From Burkholderiaceae bacterium (lineage in GTDB: Bacteria; Pseudomonadota; Gammaproteobacteria; Burkholderiales; Burkholderiaceae_C): a stretch of 35,559 nt of DNA. This document shows positions 8,477 through 15,518 of this stretch, one piece after another. Below the pieces are notes generated by a model, which searched no databases, was not told the origin of the DNA, and saw only the letters and a list, made by a program, of their open reading frames with translations. A program made the position numbers and the translations under genes. The stretch lies in the NCBI GenBank assembly GCA_028685665.1, contig JAQUDN010000011.1, positions 1-35,559 of the forward strand, in the 5' to 3' direction. Positions within the stretch are counted from its first letter, which is position 1. Each line of letters opens with the position of its first letter.

Positions 8477-10449
8477 AACGGCCCACCGACCTCGCCACGC
8501 TGCTGGACGCGCTCGACCCGTCGGCCGACCTGGCCCACCGCCACCTGTGGCTGCTGCATCTGCTGGAATGGGTGCGGGGCACAGACCGCTCGGTGCCCCA
8601 GGCCCTGGCCCGCGTTCAGCTCTTGCTGGATGCCCTGGAAGCCCGGCCCGAAACCCAGGCCCGCCTCCAGGCCTGGTGGGCAGTGCTGGTCGAACAGGTG
8701 GACATGACCACCCTGCTGGCCGACTTTGGCTTTGCACCCCGCACGGCCCTGCTGAGCGAGCTGGGCGAGCGCCTGCGCACCAAATGCCTGCCGGGCAGCC
8801 CCGAAACCATCGATGCCTCCGAGCTGTTCATGCTGGCCTTGCCCGGAGCGTTCGATGCGCAATGGCTGGCCGCGCTGGACGAGCCCACCCTGAACCGCCT
8901 CACGGCCCTGCTGGCCCCCGGAGAATCCACCGGCCTGTCGCGCTGGCACCAGGTGCTGCTGGACGCCATCACCTACTGCGCCGGACAGATTCTCTCGACC
9001 GGTTTTGCCCCCGAACTGCGCCTGCGCATGAGCGATGCAGCACGCGAAGCCCAGCCCTTTCATGCCCTGATCCGCGATGTCGAAAGCCTGCGCCTGGAAG
9101 TGCTGCACGCCCTGCGCACACCCGACCGGCTCAACGAAGCGGCCCAGCGCCTGCGCGACCGGCTCGACGCCTGCCGCGCCGCGGCCACCACGGTCTATGC
9201 CCATTTCGAAGACAACGGCATTTCGGTGGGCCTGGTGTTCCGGCTGCGCCAACTGCGCGAACGCACCCTGCGCGTGCGGGCACTGCTCGACTGCCTGCTG
9301 TCACCGCAACCCGCCGTGATGGCCGCGCAGCTGCTGTCGCAACTGGTGCGCGTCGGCCAGGAGCGGCGCAGCCTGCGGGCGCTGTTTGCCTCCAACTCCT
9401 CGCTGCTGGCCGCCAAGGTGGCCGAGCGCAGCGCCGAGACCGGCGAGCACTACATCACCCGCACGGTGGACGAATACCGCTCCATGGTGAAAAAAGCGGC
9501 GGGGGGCGGCGCGGTGATGGCGCTGACCACGCTGGCCAAGTTTGCGCTGTACGCCGTGGCGCTGTCGGCCTTCTGGGGCGGATTCTGGGCCGGCGTGAAT
9601 TACGCCGTGAGCTTTGTGCTGGTCCAGCTGCTGCACTTCACCGTGGCCACCAAACAGCCGGCCATGACGGCACCGGCCATGGCCGCCAAGCTCAAGGAGC
9701 TGGGCTCGGGCGAAGCGGTGGAATCGTTCGTCGATGAAGTCACCCACCTGGTGCGCTCCCAGGTGGCCGCGGTGCTGGGCAATGTGCTGGTGGTCTTCCC
9801 TGCCGTGCTCGGGCTGTCGCTGCTGATCGCCTGGGCCACCGGCCAGCCGGCCCTTGACGCGCACCAGGCCGAGCATGTCTTCGAATCGCTCGACCTGCGC
9901 GGGCCCTCGGTGCTGTTTGCCGCCTTCACCGGGGTGCTGCTGTTTGCCTCCAGCATCGTCGCCGGCTGGACCGAAAACTGGTTCGTGCTGAACCGGCTCG
10001 ACTCCGCGATGCGCTACAACCCGCGCATCACCGGCCTGCTGGGCACCGCGCGGGCGGCCCGCTGGGCGCGCTTTCTGCGCGAGAACATCTCCGGCTTTGC
10101 CGCCAACATCTCGCTGGGCTTCATGCTGGGGCTGGTGCCAGTGATCGCGGTGTTTTTTGGCCTGGGCCTGGACGTGCGCCACGTCACGCTGTCCACGGGC
10201 CAGAACGGCGCGGCCAGCGCCGCGCTGGGCACCCAGGTGCTGCAACTGCCCGCATTCTGGTGGGCCGTGGCCACCCTGCCCCTGCTGGGCATGCTGAATG
10301 TGGGCGTGAGCTTTTACCTGGCCTTTCGCCTGGCCCTGCGGGCACAAAGCGTGAGCGGCGTGGACCGCAGCCGAATCTATGCCGCCATCCGCGCCCGCCT
10401 GCGCAGCGCCCCGCTGAGCTTTTTCAAACCGGCCCGCGCCAGCGACTGA
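8473..10449 (+). CDS. Polytopic membrane protein of the 'site-specific recombinase' (Gcr-type) family
   Basis: 658 residues. The protein resembles a family that databases call 'site-specific recombinase' (gonococcal gcr). I see no tyrosine- or serine-recombinase catalytic motif. The first ~330 residues are helical and soluble (many LR-rich helices). From about residue 340 there are roughly six hydrophobic segments, for example the ones around VMALTTLAKFALYAVALSAF, VLVVFPAVLGLSLLIAWA, LFAAFTGVLLFASSIVAGW and LGFMLGLVPVIAVFFGLG. This is an inner-membrane protein rather than a DNA enzyme. The start is TTG at 8473, which overlaps the apaG stop (TTGA); there is no nearby ATG that keeps the N-terminus. 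thiL starts 11 bases after its stop. Function unknown. Confidence 0.8.
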   Translation: MKRPTDLATLLDALDPSADLAHRHLWLLHLLEWVRGTDRSVPQALARVQLLLDALEARPETQARLQAWWAVLVEQVDMTTLLADFGFAPRTALLSELGERLRTKCLPGSPETIDASELFMLALPGAFDAQWLAALDEPTLNRLTALLAPGESTGLSRWHQVLLDAITYCAGQILSTGFAPELRLRMSDAAREAQPFHALIRDVESLRLEVLHALRTPDRLNEAAQRLRDRLDACRAAATTVYAHFEDNGISVGLVFRLRQLRERTLRVRALLDCLLSPQPAVMAAQLLSQLVRVGQERRSLRALFASNSSLLAAKVAERSAETGEHYITRTVDEYRSMVKKAAGGGAVMALTTLAKFALYAVALSAFWGGFWAGVNYAVSFVLVQLLHFTVATKQPAMTAPAMAAKLKELGSGEAVESFVDEVTHLVRSQVAAVLGNVLVVFPAVLGLSLLIAWATGQPALDAHQAEHVFESLDLRGPSVLFAAFTGVLLFASSIVAGWTENWFVLNRLDSAMRYNPRITGLLGTARAARWARFLRENISGFAANISLGFMLGLVPVIAVFFGLGLDVRHVTLSTGQNGAASAALGTQVLQLPAFWWAVATLPLLGMLNVGVSFYLAFRLALRAQSVSGVDRSRIYAAIRARLRSAPLSFFKPARASD

Positions 10450-10460
10450 GCCCTGCCACC

Positions 10461-11444
10461 ATGCACAAGCTGGGTGAATTCGACCTGATTGCGCGCTACT
10501 TCACGCGCCCCGTGCGCCGGGCGGCGCTGGGCGTGGGCGACGACTGCGCCCTGCTGGCCCCCGCGCCCGGCATGCAGCTGGCCATCTCCAGCGACATGCT
10601 GGTGGCGGGCCGCCATTTCTTTGCCGATGTGGACCCGGCCCTGCTGGGCCACAAGGCGCTGGCCGTGAACCTGTCCGACCTGGCCGCCTGCGGCGCCCGG
10701 CCTCTGGCCTTCACGCTGGCGCTGGCCCTGCCCAGCGCCGATGCCGCCTGGCTGGAAGGCTTTTCGCGCGGGCTCCTGGCGCTGGCCGATGCGCACGGGT
10801 GCGAGCTGATCGGCGGGGACACCACCCAGGGGCCGCTGAACATCTGCATCACGGTGTTCGGCGAAGTGCCCACGGGGCAGGCCCTGCTGCGCAGCGGCGC
10901 CCGGCCGGGGGACGATCTGTATGTGAGCGGCACGCTGGGCGATGCGCGCCTGGCGCTGGAAGCCCTGCTGGGCCATGTCCAGCTGCCCGCCGGCCTGCTG
11001 GCCTCCGCGCGCCAGCGGCTGGAACAACCCACGCCCCGCGTGGCCCTGGGCCAGGCGCTGCGCGGCATGGCCAGCAGCGCCCTCGACCTCAGCGACGGCC
11101 TGCTGGGCGACCTGGGCCATCTCCTGCGCGCTTCGGGGGTGGGCGCACGGGTCGAACGCTCGATCACTATGCAATTGATAGCTGCCAGCGCATACCCAGA
11201 AAGCCCTCAAGGCCTATTAAGCCCTGAACTCATCGACCAGTGCACCCTGGCCGGCGGCGACGATTACGAACTGGCTTTTACCGCCCCGCCCGCCCTGCGC
11301 AGCGCCGTGGCCGCGGCCGCGCAGGCCAGTGCCACGCCCGTCACGCGCATCGGCGTGATCGAGGCCACGCCCGGGCTGCGGCTGGTGGATGCCCAGGGCC
11401 GGGCGCTGCCAGGCCACTACGCCGCCTTCGACCACTTTGCCTGA
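10461..11444 (+). CDS. thiL: Thiamine-monophosphate kinase
   Basis: Phosphorylates thiamine monophosphate to thiamine pyrophosphate with ATP, the last step of thiamine cofactor synthesis in the cytoplasm. The 327 residues carry the PurM/ThiL signatures: the LGVGDDCALL metal/nucleotide loop, SSDMLVAGRHF, LAVNLSDLAACGARP, and LIGGDTTQG. The C-terminal domain has SALDLSDGLLGDLGH and the later LAGGDDYELAF. Oddity: about residues 237-254 (bases 11170-11222) are encoded by a dispersed-repeat copy read in frame, just before the conserved LAGGDDYE block. The ATG at 10461 is 11 bases after the upstream membrane-protein gene. pgpA and pncC, common thiL neighbours, lie about 3 kb downstream beyond an inserted gene block. 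Confidence 0.95.
   Translation: MHKLGEFDLIARYFTRPVRRAALGVGDDCALLAPAPGMQLAISSDMLVAGRHFFADVDPALLGHKALAVNLSDLAACGARPLAFTLALALPSADAAWLEGFSRGLLALADAHGCELIGGDTTQGPLNICITVFGEVPTGQALLRSGARPGDDLYVSGTLGDARLALEALLGHVQLPAGLLASARQRLEQPTPRVALGQALRGMASSALDLSDGLLGDLGHLLRASGVGARVERSITMQLIAASAYPESPQGLLSPELIDQCTLAGGDDYELAFTAPPALRSAVAAAAQASATPVTRIGVIEATPGLRLVDAQGRALPGHYAAFDHFA
11170..11222 (+). repeat. Dispersed repeat copy 1, inside thiL
   Basis: A box TTGATAGCTGCCAGCGC (11176-11192) is followed after 9 bases by the core AAGCCCTCAAGGCC (11202-11215). Same architecture and spacing as copies at about 14920, 24399 and 26431. The segment stands out as AT-rich within GC-rich thiL and is read in frame, giving residues with S-P-Q-G over the core. 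Confidence 0.7.
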
Positions 11445-11446
11445 GC

Positions 11447-11479
11447 CCGGCCCCTGCAGCGCGGGGGCTCGGGGGCCGG
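11447..11479. terminator. GC-rich hairpin between convergent thiL and HupE-like gene
   Basis: CCGGCCCC (11447-11454) pairs with GGGGCCGG (11472-11479) in the 38-base convergent gap. No T-tract is present; it is a plausible bidirectional transcription barrier. Confidence 0.4.
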
Positions 11480-11482
11480 CGC

Positions 11483-12649
11483 TTACAAGCGCTCGACCAG
11501 CCAGACCGTGGCGATGACCGCAATCGCCAAAGACCCGCCCGCCACCACGCCCCAGCGGTAGAACGCCGTGCGGCGCAGCCACCAGGCCAGGGGCAGAAAG
11601 ACCAGCACGATGGCGATCTGGCCCAATTCAACCCCCAGGTTGAAGCCGCCCAAGGCCACGGCCAGGTCGCGTGCGGGCAGGCCCAGGTCGAGCAGCACAT
11701 TGGCAAAGCCAAAGCCATGGATCAGGCCGAAGACCAGGGCCAGGCGCCAGCGCGTGAAGGCAAACCAGCCCAGCAGGTTGTTGAGCGCCGCCAGCACCAC
11801 CGACAGGGCAATCACCGGCTCGATGAAACCGGCCGAGGGCTCCAGCCAGCGCAGCACCGACAGGCTGAGCGTGACCGAGTGCGCCACCGTGAAGGCCGTG
11901 ACCACCGACAGCACATTGAGCAGCGTGGGGCGAAAGCGCGGCTGGGCGTCCCAATCGGTGACCTTTTTGCGCGACACCACCAGCGGCGCCAGCACCAGCA
12001 GGCTCAGCAGGAACAGGATGTGGTCGGTGCCAATCCAGATATGCCAGACGCCGTCCACCACATAGCGGCGCAGCACCGCGCCCACCGACTGGACGCCGGC
12101 GGCAATCTGGACTTCGGGCTGGTCGGGGCTGAACAGGGCGCTGCTCTGCGCCTGGGGCAGATCCACGCGCAGCAGCCCCCGGTGCAGGTTGTCCTGGGGG
12201 AAGACCAGGCCATAGCGCAAGGTCAGCGGGGCGGCGCCCGGATCGGCCCCGCCGGGACAGGCCACCGACCATTCGGTGCTGAGGTAGTAGCCGTCGGCAT
12301 GCTGGCTGGCCAGCAGGTCGAGGGGCTGCAGCGTGCAGGCCTGGTCGGCACTGCGCACCTGCAGGCCCTGCTGCATCCAGGCGGTGAGTTCCGCAGCACG
12401 GGCGCTGGTTTCGCCCCAGCTGACCTGGCCATCGCGGTTGCCATCGAGGTCGAAAATCAGGTCCAGGTCGCGCAGATGGAGGTCGGTGCGCAGCACCAGC
12501 GCCCCCGCGCGGGCCGAGAGCGTGAGGTAGCTGTTGCTGCTGGAGTGGGCCTGCGCCCCTGCCGCCCAGGCCCACAGCCCGGCAGCCGCCAAAACCAGCA
12601 GGGCCTGTCGGCAGAAAAAAGGCAGTCGCCAGTGCACGGGGTTGCGCAT
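11483..12649 (-). CDS. HupE/UreJ-like membrane protein with periplasmic EF-hand loop
   Basis: 388 residues. A signal peptide ends near residue 34 (GAQA|HSS). A periplasmic domain of about 150 residues follows, with a 12-residue EF-hand-like loop DGNRDGQVSWGE at residues 69-80 (Asp69, Asn71, Asp73, Glu80). The C-terminal half has the hydrophobic helices and histidine motifs of HupE/UreJ-type proteins: HIWIGTDHILFLL, then a HSVTLSLSVL helix, then LIHGFGFANVL. HupE/UreJ members are thought to move nickel or cobalt, but this long two-part subfamily is uncharacterised and no hydrogenase or urease gene is in the window. The ATG at 12649 was chosen over upstream codons because AGGA lies 5 bases before it. 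It follows the TPR gene by 7 bases in one operon. Confidence 0.75.
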   Translation of the reverse strand: MRNPVHWRLPFFCRQALLVLAAAGLWAWAAGAQAHSSSNSYLTLSARAGALVLRTDLHLRDLDLIFDLDGNRDGQVSWGETSARAAELTAWMQQGLQVRSADQACTLQPLDLLASQHADGYYLSTEWSVACPGGADPGAAPLTLRYGLVFPQDNLHRGLLRVDLPQAQSSALFSPDQPEVQIAAGVQSVGAVLRRYVVDGVWHIWIGTDHILFLLSLLVLAPLVVSRKKVTDWDAQPRFRPTLLNVLSVVTAFTVAHSVTLSLSVLRWLEPSAGFIEPVIALSVVLAALNNLLGWFAFTRWRLALVFGLIHGFGFANVLLDLGLPARDLAVALGGFNLGVELGQIAIVLVFLPLAWWLRRTAFYRWGVVAGGSLAIAVIATVWLVERL

Positions 12650-12656
12650 GGGGTTC

Positions 12657-13907
12657 CTATCGGGCCAAACGGGCCTGGAGTTGCTGGGCCAGGGGCTGGA
12701 GGAGGGCATCGGTGTAGCCGGTCTGGGCCATCCAGGCCAGCACGGGGGCCGCGGCCTGGGGGCGGTCGAGCTTCAGGGCGGCTTGCACCAGGAGCACGGC
12801 GTCGGCCGGCTCGTTCTGCTCTTTCCAGTTGCGCTCGGCCAGCGCGAGTCCGGCGGGCACATCGCGGCCATAGACGATCAGGTAGATCATTTTGGGCCGC
12901 TCGATCATCGACTCCTGGCGCAGCGCCTGGCTCTGCATGCGGCTCTCGAACTGGGCGGCCAGCTTTTCGGTGTCGGGGTCGCCCAGGCCCTGGCTGGCCA
13001 GCAGCGACTGCATCAGCAGGGCATCGGTGGGCTCGCCGCTGACCGCCGCAGAGCGTTTGGCCCGGGCGTACTGGCCCTGCTGGTTCAGCAGGTCGGCCAG
13101 CGACAGCCGCACCAGGTGCGATTGCGGGCGGGCCTTGAGGTGTTGCTCCCAAATGGCGATGGCGCGGTCGTACTGGCCCAGGGTGCGGTAGGCCTCGCCC
13201 TGGTGGAAGCGCAGCCAGTCCTGGGTCAGGCCGGCCTGGAAATCCGGCAGCCGGACCAAACGGTCCCACAGCGCCGTGGCCTGCCGGGCTTGGCCGGTGC
13301 GGTAGAGCAGCGTGGCCCGGCAGGCGTCGGCCTCGTCCTGCCCGAAACGGCGCTGGATCTCCTGGCAGTCTTCGCCCGCGGCCCGCATGTCCGAGAGCAG
13401 CAGGTGCAGGGCAAAGCGCCAGGACCAGAACTCGGACTGCTGGGGATCGAGCGCAATCGCGGCATTGAAATCCCGCAAGCCGGCATCGAAATCATGGAAA
13501 CCCTGGTGCACCAGCCCGCGCACGAAATGGCCTTGCGCGCTGAGCGTGGGGCGGTCCCACCAGGGCTGGAGCGCCGCCTTGGCGCTGCCGTACCAGCGCA
13601 GATCGCCCTCGGTCAGACCCAGCACGAACACCGCCCGGGCGTAGCGCAGCGCGGCATCCAGGTCTTGGGGCTTGCGCCGCCAGTCCTGCTCCAGCGCCCG
13701 CAAAGAGCCCGGCTGGCCGCTTTGGGCATGCACGGCAGAGGGCAAGACGATCTGCCCGGCTGCCGGGGCGAAACGGGGCTGGGCCGACACCCCGCCGGCG
13801 CCGGCCAAGGCCACGCCCCAGCACAGGGCCTGGATGGCGCGGCGCAGGCGCCAAGCCGATACCCCAGCAAAAGGCAAGGGCTTGAAAAATACCAAGGGAG
13901 TGGTCAT
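12657..13907 (-). CDS. Periplasmic tetratricopeptide-repeat protein
   Basis: 416 residues. The N-terminus has a basic stretch and hydrophobic segment ending in GVSAQ, likely a signal peptide with a long n-region. The body is a series of helical TPR-like repeats, for example GHFVRGLVHQGFHDFDAGL followed by AIALDP, and GEAYRTLGQYDRAIAIWEQH followed by a proline-containing turn. No lipobox or enzymatic motif is visible. TPR proteins usually scaffold protein contacts. It is the first gene of a two-gene minus-strand operon whose second gene is the HupE/UreJ-like membrane protein, so the TPR protein may assist it. The divergent neighbour at 13993 encodes a small secreted protein. Exact function unknown. 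Confidence 0.7.
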   Translation of the reverse strand: MTTPLVFFKPLPFAGVSAWRLRRAIQALCWGVALAGAGGVSAQPRFAPAAGQIVLPSAVHAQSGQPGSLRALEQDWRRKPQDLDAALRYARAVFVLGLTEGDLRWYGSAKAALQPWWDRPTLSAQGHFVRGLVHQGFHDFDAGLRDFNAAIALDPQQSEFWSWRFALHLLLSDMRAAGEDCQEIQRRFGQDEADACRATLLYRTGQARQATALWDRLVRLPDFQAGLTQDWLRFHQGEAYRTLGQYDRAIAIWEQHLKARPQSHLVRLSLADLLNQQGQYARAKRSAAVSGEPTDALLMQSLLASQGLGDPDTEKLAAQFESRMQSQALRQESMIERPKMIYLIVYGRDVPAGLALAERNWKEQNEPADAVLLVQAALKLDRPQAAAPVLAWMAQTGYTDALLQPLAQQLQARLAR

Positions 13908-13935
13908 GCGATCCGCTATCCTGCAACGCGCAAAG

Positions 13936-13949
13936 TGTGAATAGTCACA
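13936..13949. promoter_or_regulatory. Inverted-repeat operator candidate (TGTGA-N4-TCACA)
   Basis: A perfect TGTGA/TCACA dyad separated by ATAG lies in the 85-base divergent region between the TPR gene (start 13907) and the small secreted protein gene (start 13993). The half-sites match those of CRP, but the spacing is 4, as in FNR sites, rather than CRP's 6. The regulator is not identified. Confidence 0.4.
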
Positions 13950-13992
13950 TTCTGCATGTTCTTCTGATTTTTCTATCTATCGAGGTGACCCC

Positions 13993-14145
13993 ATGAAATT
14001 CCTGATCACTGCCATCATGTCCGCTTTCGTTTTCGTGTCCGCTCCCGCTCTGGCTGGCGGTCACGGCGGCGGCAAGATGGACGACAAGAAGGTCGACTGC
14101 ACCAAGAAGGAAAACGAAAGCAAGGCTGAATGCATGAAGAAGTGA
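13993..14145 (+). CDS. Small secreted protein, 50 residues, two cysteines
   Basis: A 50-residue product. The first ~21 residues are a signal peptide (MKFLITAIM, then a hydrophobic core ending SAPALA|GG). The mature part is about 29 residues, beginning GGHGGGKMDDKK, highly charged, with two cysteines (VDCTKK and AECMKK) that could form one disulfide. A ribosome site GAGGTG lies 6 bases before the ATG. A rho-independent terminator follows 25 bases after the stop, so it is a complete monocistronic unit. I recognise no family. The Lys/Asp/Glu-rich Cys-Cys design is seen in small periplasmic proteins of unknown role. It is divergent from the TPR/HupE-like operon and may share a regulatory site with it. 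Confidence 0.75.
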   Translation: MKFLITAIMSAFVFVSAPALAGGHGGGKMDDKKVDCTKKENESKAECMKK

Positions 14146-14170
14146 GCGGAATTCTTCCTCCCACATCCAA

Positions 14171-14193
14171 GGTCCACACGGTGGGCCTTTTTT
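14171..14193 (+). terminator. Rho-independent terminator of the small secreted protein gene
   Basis: GGTCCAC (14171-14177) pairs with GTGGGCC (14181-14187), including one T-G pair, around a 3-base loop, followed directly by six T residues (14188-14193). Confidence 0.85.
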
Positions 14194-14368
14194 CATGGGC
14201 GAGCCCCTTCCAGATGGAAAAACGCCCCCGGGAGGGCCGCGGCCCGTGCCCGGGGTGGAGCAGGGAGACCAGGGTCCCTGGGCGGGCTGCTAGCATGTCC
14301 CTGCAGCCCCTGGACGCCGGATGCCCGTGCGGGGGCCCTCCCCCCCGACATGATCCTGCGAAAGCGCC

Positions 14369-14905
14369 ATGAACGATTTCACTGCCGCAGCGCCCCCGAC
14401 CGCCGGGCCGCGCCGACCCACCACCGCCTTCCTGCTCGCGCACCCCGCGCATTTTGTGGCCCTGGGCTTTGGCGCCGGCCTGGCGCGCCTGGCGCCGGGC
14501 ACCGTGGGCACGCTGTGGGCCTGGCTGGCCTACCTGGTGCTGCAGCAATGGCTGGCGCCCCCGCAGATCGGCCTGCTGATCGCCGCCGGCACCCTGGGCG
14601 GCTGGTGGGCCTGCACGGTCACGGCGCGCCACATGGGCGTGGCCGACCCCGGCAGCATCGTGTGGGACGAGGTGGTGGCCTTCTGGCTGGTGCTGTGGCT
14701 GGCCATGCCCATGGGTTTCTGGGGGCAATTGGCGGCGTTTGCGCTGTTCCGCTTTTTTGACGCGGCCAAGCCCGGCCCTGTGGCCTGGGCCGACCAGCTC
14801 TTCAAAGGCTTTGGCTGGCGCGGGGGCTGGGGCATCTTGTTCGACGATTTCGTGGCCGCCTTCTGCACCCTGCTGGTGCTTGCGCTGTGGAGGCACTTCA
14901 CATGA
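14369..14905 (+). CDS. pgpA: Phosphatidylglycerophosphatase A
   Basis: Inner-membrane phosphatase that converts phosphatidylglycerophosphate to phosphatidylglycerol. The 178 residues contain the family motifs: [17 protein letters not shown] near the N-terminus, [25 protein letters not shown], and [13 protein letters not shown], whose Asp/Glu residues coordinate the metal. Three to four hydrophobic segments fit a small membrane protein. The ATG at 14369 is used. The TGA overlaps the next start as ATGA, so pncC is translationally coupled. In related genomes this pair often follows thiL directly; here about 2.9 kb (HupE-like/TPR pair and the small secreted protein gene) separates them. Confidence 0.95.
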   Translation: MNDFTAAAPPTAGPRRPTTAFLLAHPAHFVALGFGAGLARLAPGTVGTLWAWLAYLVLQQWLAPPQIGLLIAAGTLGGWWACTVTARHMGVADPGSIVWDEVVAFWLVLWLAMPMGFWGQLAAFALFRFFDAAKPGPVAWADQLFKGFGWRGGWGILFDDFVAAFCTLLVLALWRHFT

Positions 14906-15468
14906 ACCGGGCGGCCAGCTCAATACTCCTGAAAAATGAGCATGTAGCGCTTGATACACAAGCCCTGGAGGCCGATTTGACCCTGATCTCCAGCCCCCTG
15001 CTGCGCCAGGGCTGGATGCTGGCCACCGCCGAAAGCTGCACCGGCGGCCTGATCGCGGCGGCCTGCACCGACCGGGCTGGCTCCAGCCAGTGGTTCGAAC
15101 GCGGTTTTGTCACCTATTCCAACGCCGCCAAGACCGAGATGCTCGGGGTGCCCGCCGACCTGATCGCCCAGCACGGCGCCGTGAGCGAGCCGGTGGCGCG
15201 CGCCATGGCCGAAGGGGCGCTGGCGCATTCGGCCGCCCAGGTCAGCGTGGCGGTGACCGGCGTGGCCGGCCCCTCGGGCGGCAGCGCCGACAAACCCGTG
15301 GGCACCGTCTGGCTGGCCTGGACGGTGGCGGGCGTGACGCACGGCGAGCGCCAGCACTTTGCCGGGGACCGCGCCGCCGTGCGCACCGCCACCCTGCGCC
15401 ACGCCCTGGCCCGCTTGCAGGCCTTGCTGCACGCGGCTGCGCCGGCCGGCCCGCCCCCGGGGGGCTGA
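14902..15468 (+). CDS. pncC: Nicotinamide-nucleotide amidohydrolase PncC (CinA C-terminal domain type)
   Basis: Deamidates nicotinamide mononucleotide to nicotinic acid mononucleotide, an NAD-recycling step. The 188 residues carry the CinA C-terminal domain: [35 protein letters not shown] (written here as [10 protein letters not shown], then [10 protein letters not shown] and VTYSN), later [11 protein letters not shown] and GTVWLAW. The conserved Ser-Cys-Thr-Gly-Gly active-site loop is intact. The ATG at 14902 overlaps the pgpA stop. Oddity: the first ~27 residues are encoded largely by a dispersed-repeat copy (14920-14982), giving an N-terminal extension before the usual [12 protein letters not shown] start. 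Confidence 0.92.
   Translation: MNRAASSILLKNEHVALDTQALEADLTLISSPLLRQGWMLATAESCTGGLIAAACTDRAGSSQWFERGFVTYSNAAKTEMLGVPADLIAQHGAVSEPVARAMAEGALAHSAAQVSVAVTGVAGPSGGSADKPVGTVWLAWTVAGVTHGERQHFAGDRAAVRTATLRHALARLQALLHAAAPAGPPPGG
14920..14982 (+). repeat. Dispersed repeat copy 2, at the 5' end of pncC
   Basis: An AGC box ending GTAGCGC (17-base window 14934-14950) is followed after 9 bases by the core AAGCCCTGGAGGCC (14960-14973) and then GATTTGACCCTG. It is read in frame as part of PncC, in a different reading frame from the thiL copy. Confidence 0.7.
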
Positions 15469-15518
15469 ACGGCGGGAGCGCCTTTTCCCGCCCCCTCTTG
15501 CGCCTGCGGAACCCCTCC

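Noticed and set aside
11240-13940. Long plus-strand open frames opposite the HupE-like and TPR genes.
   Set aside because: Shadow frames; the minus-strand products have signal peptides, membrane helices and TPR-like repeats.
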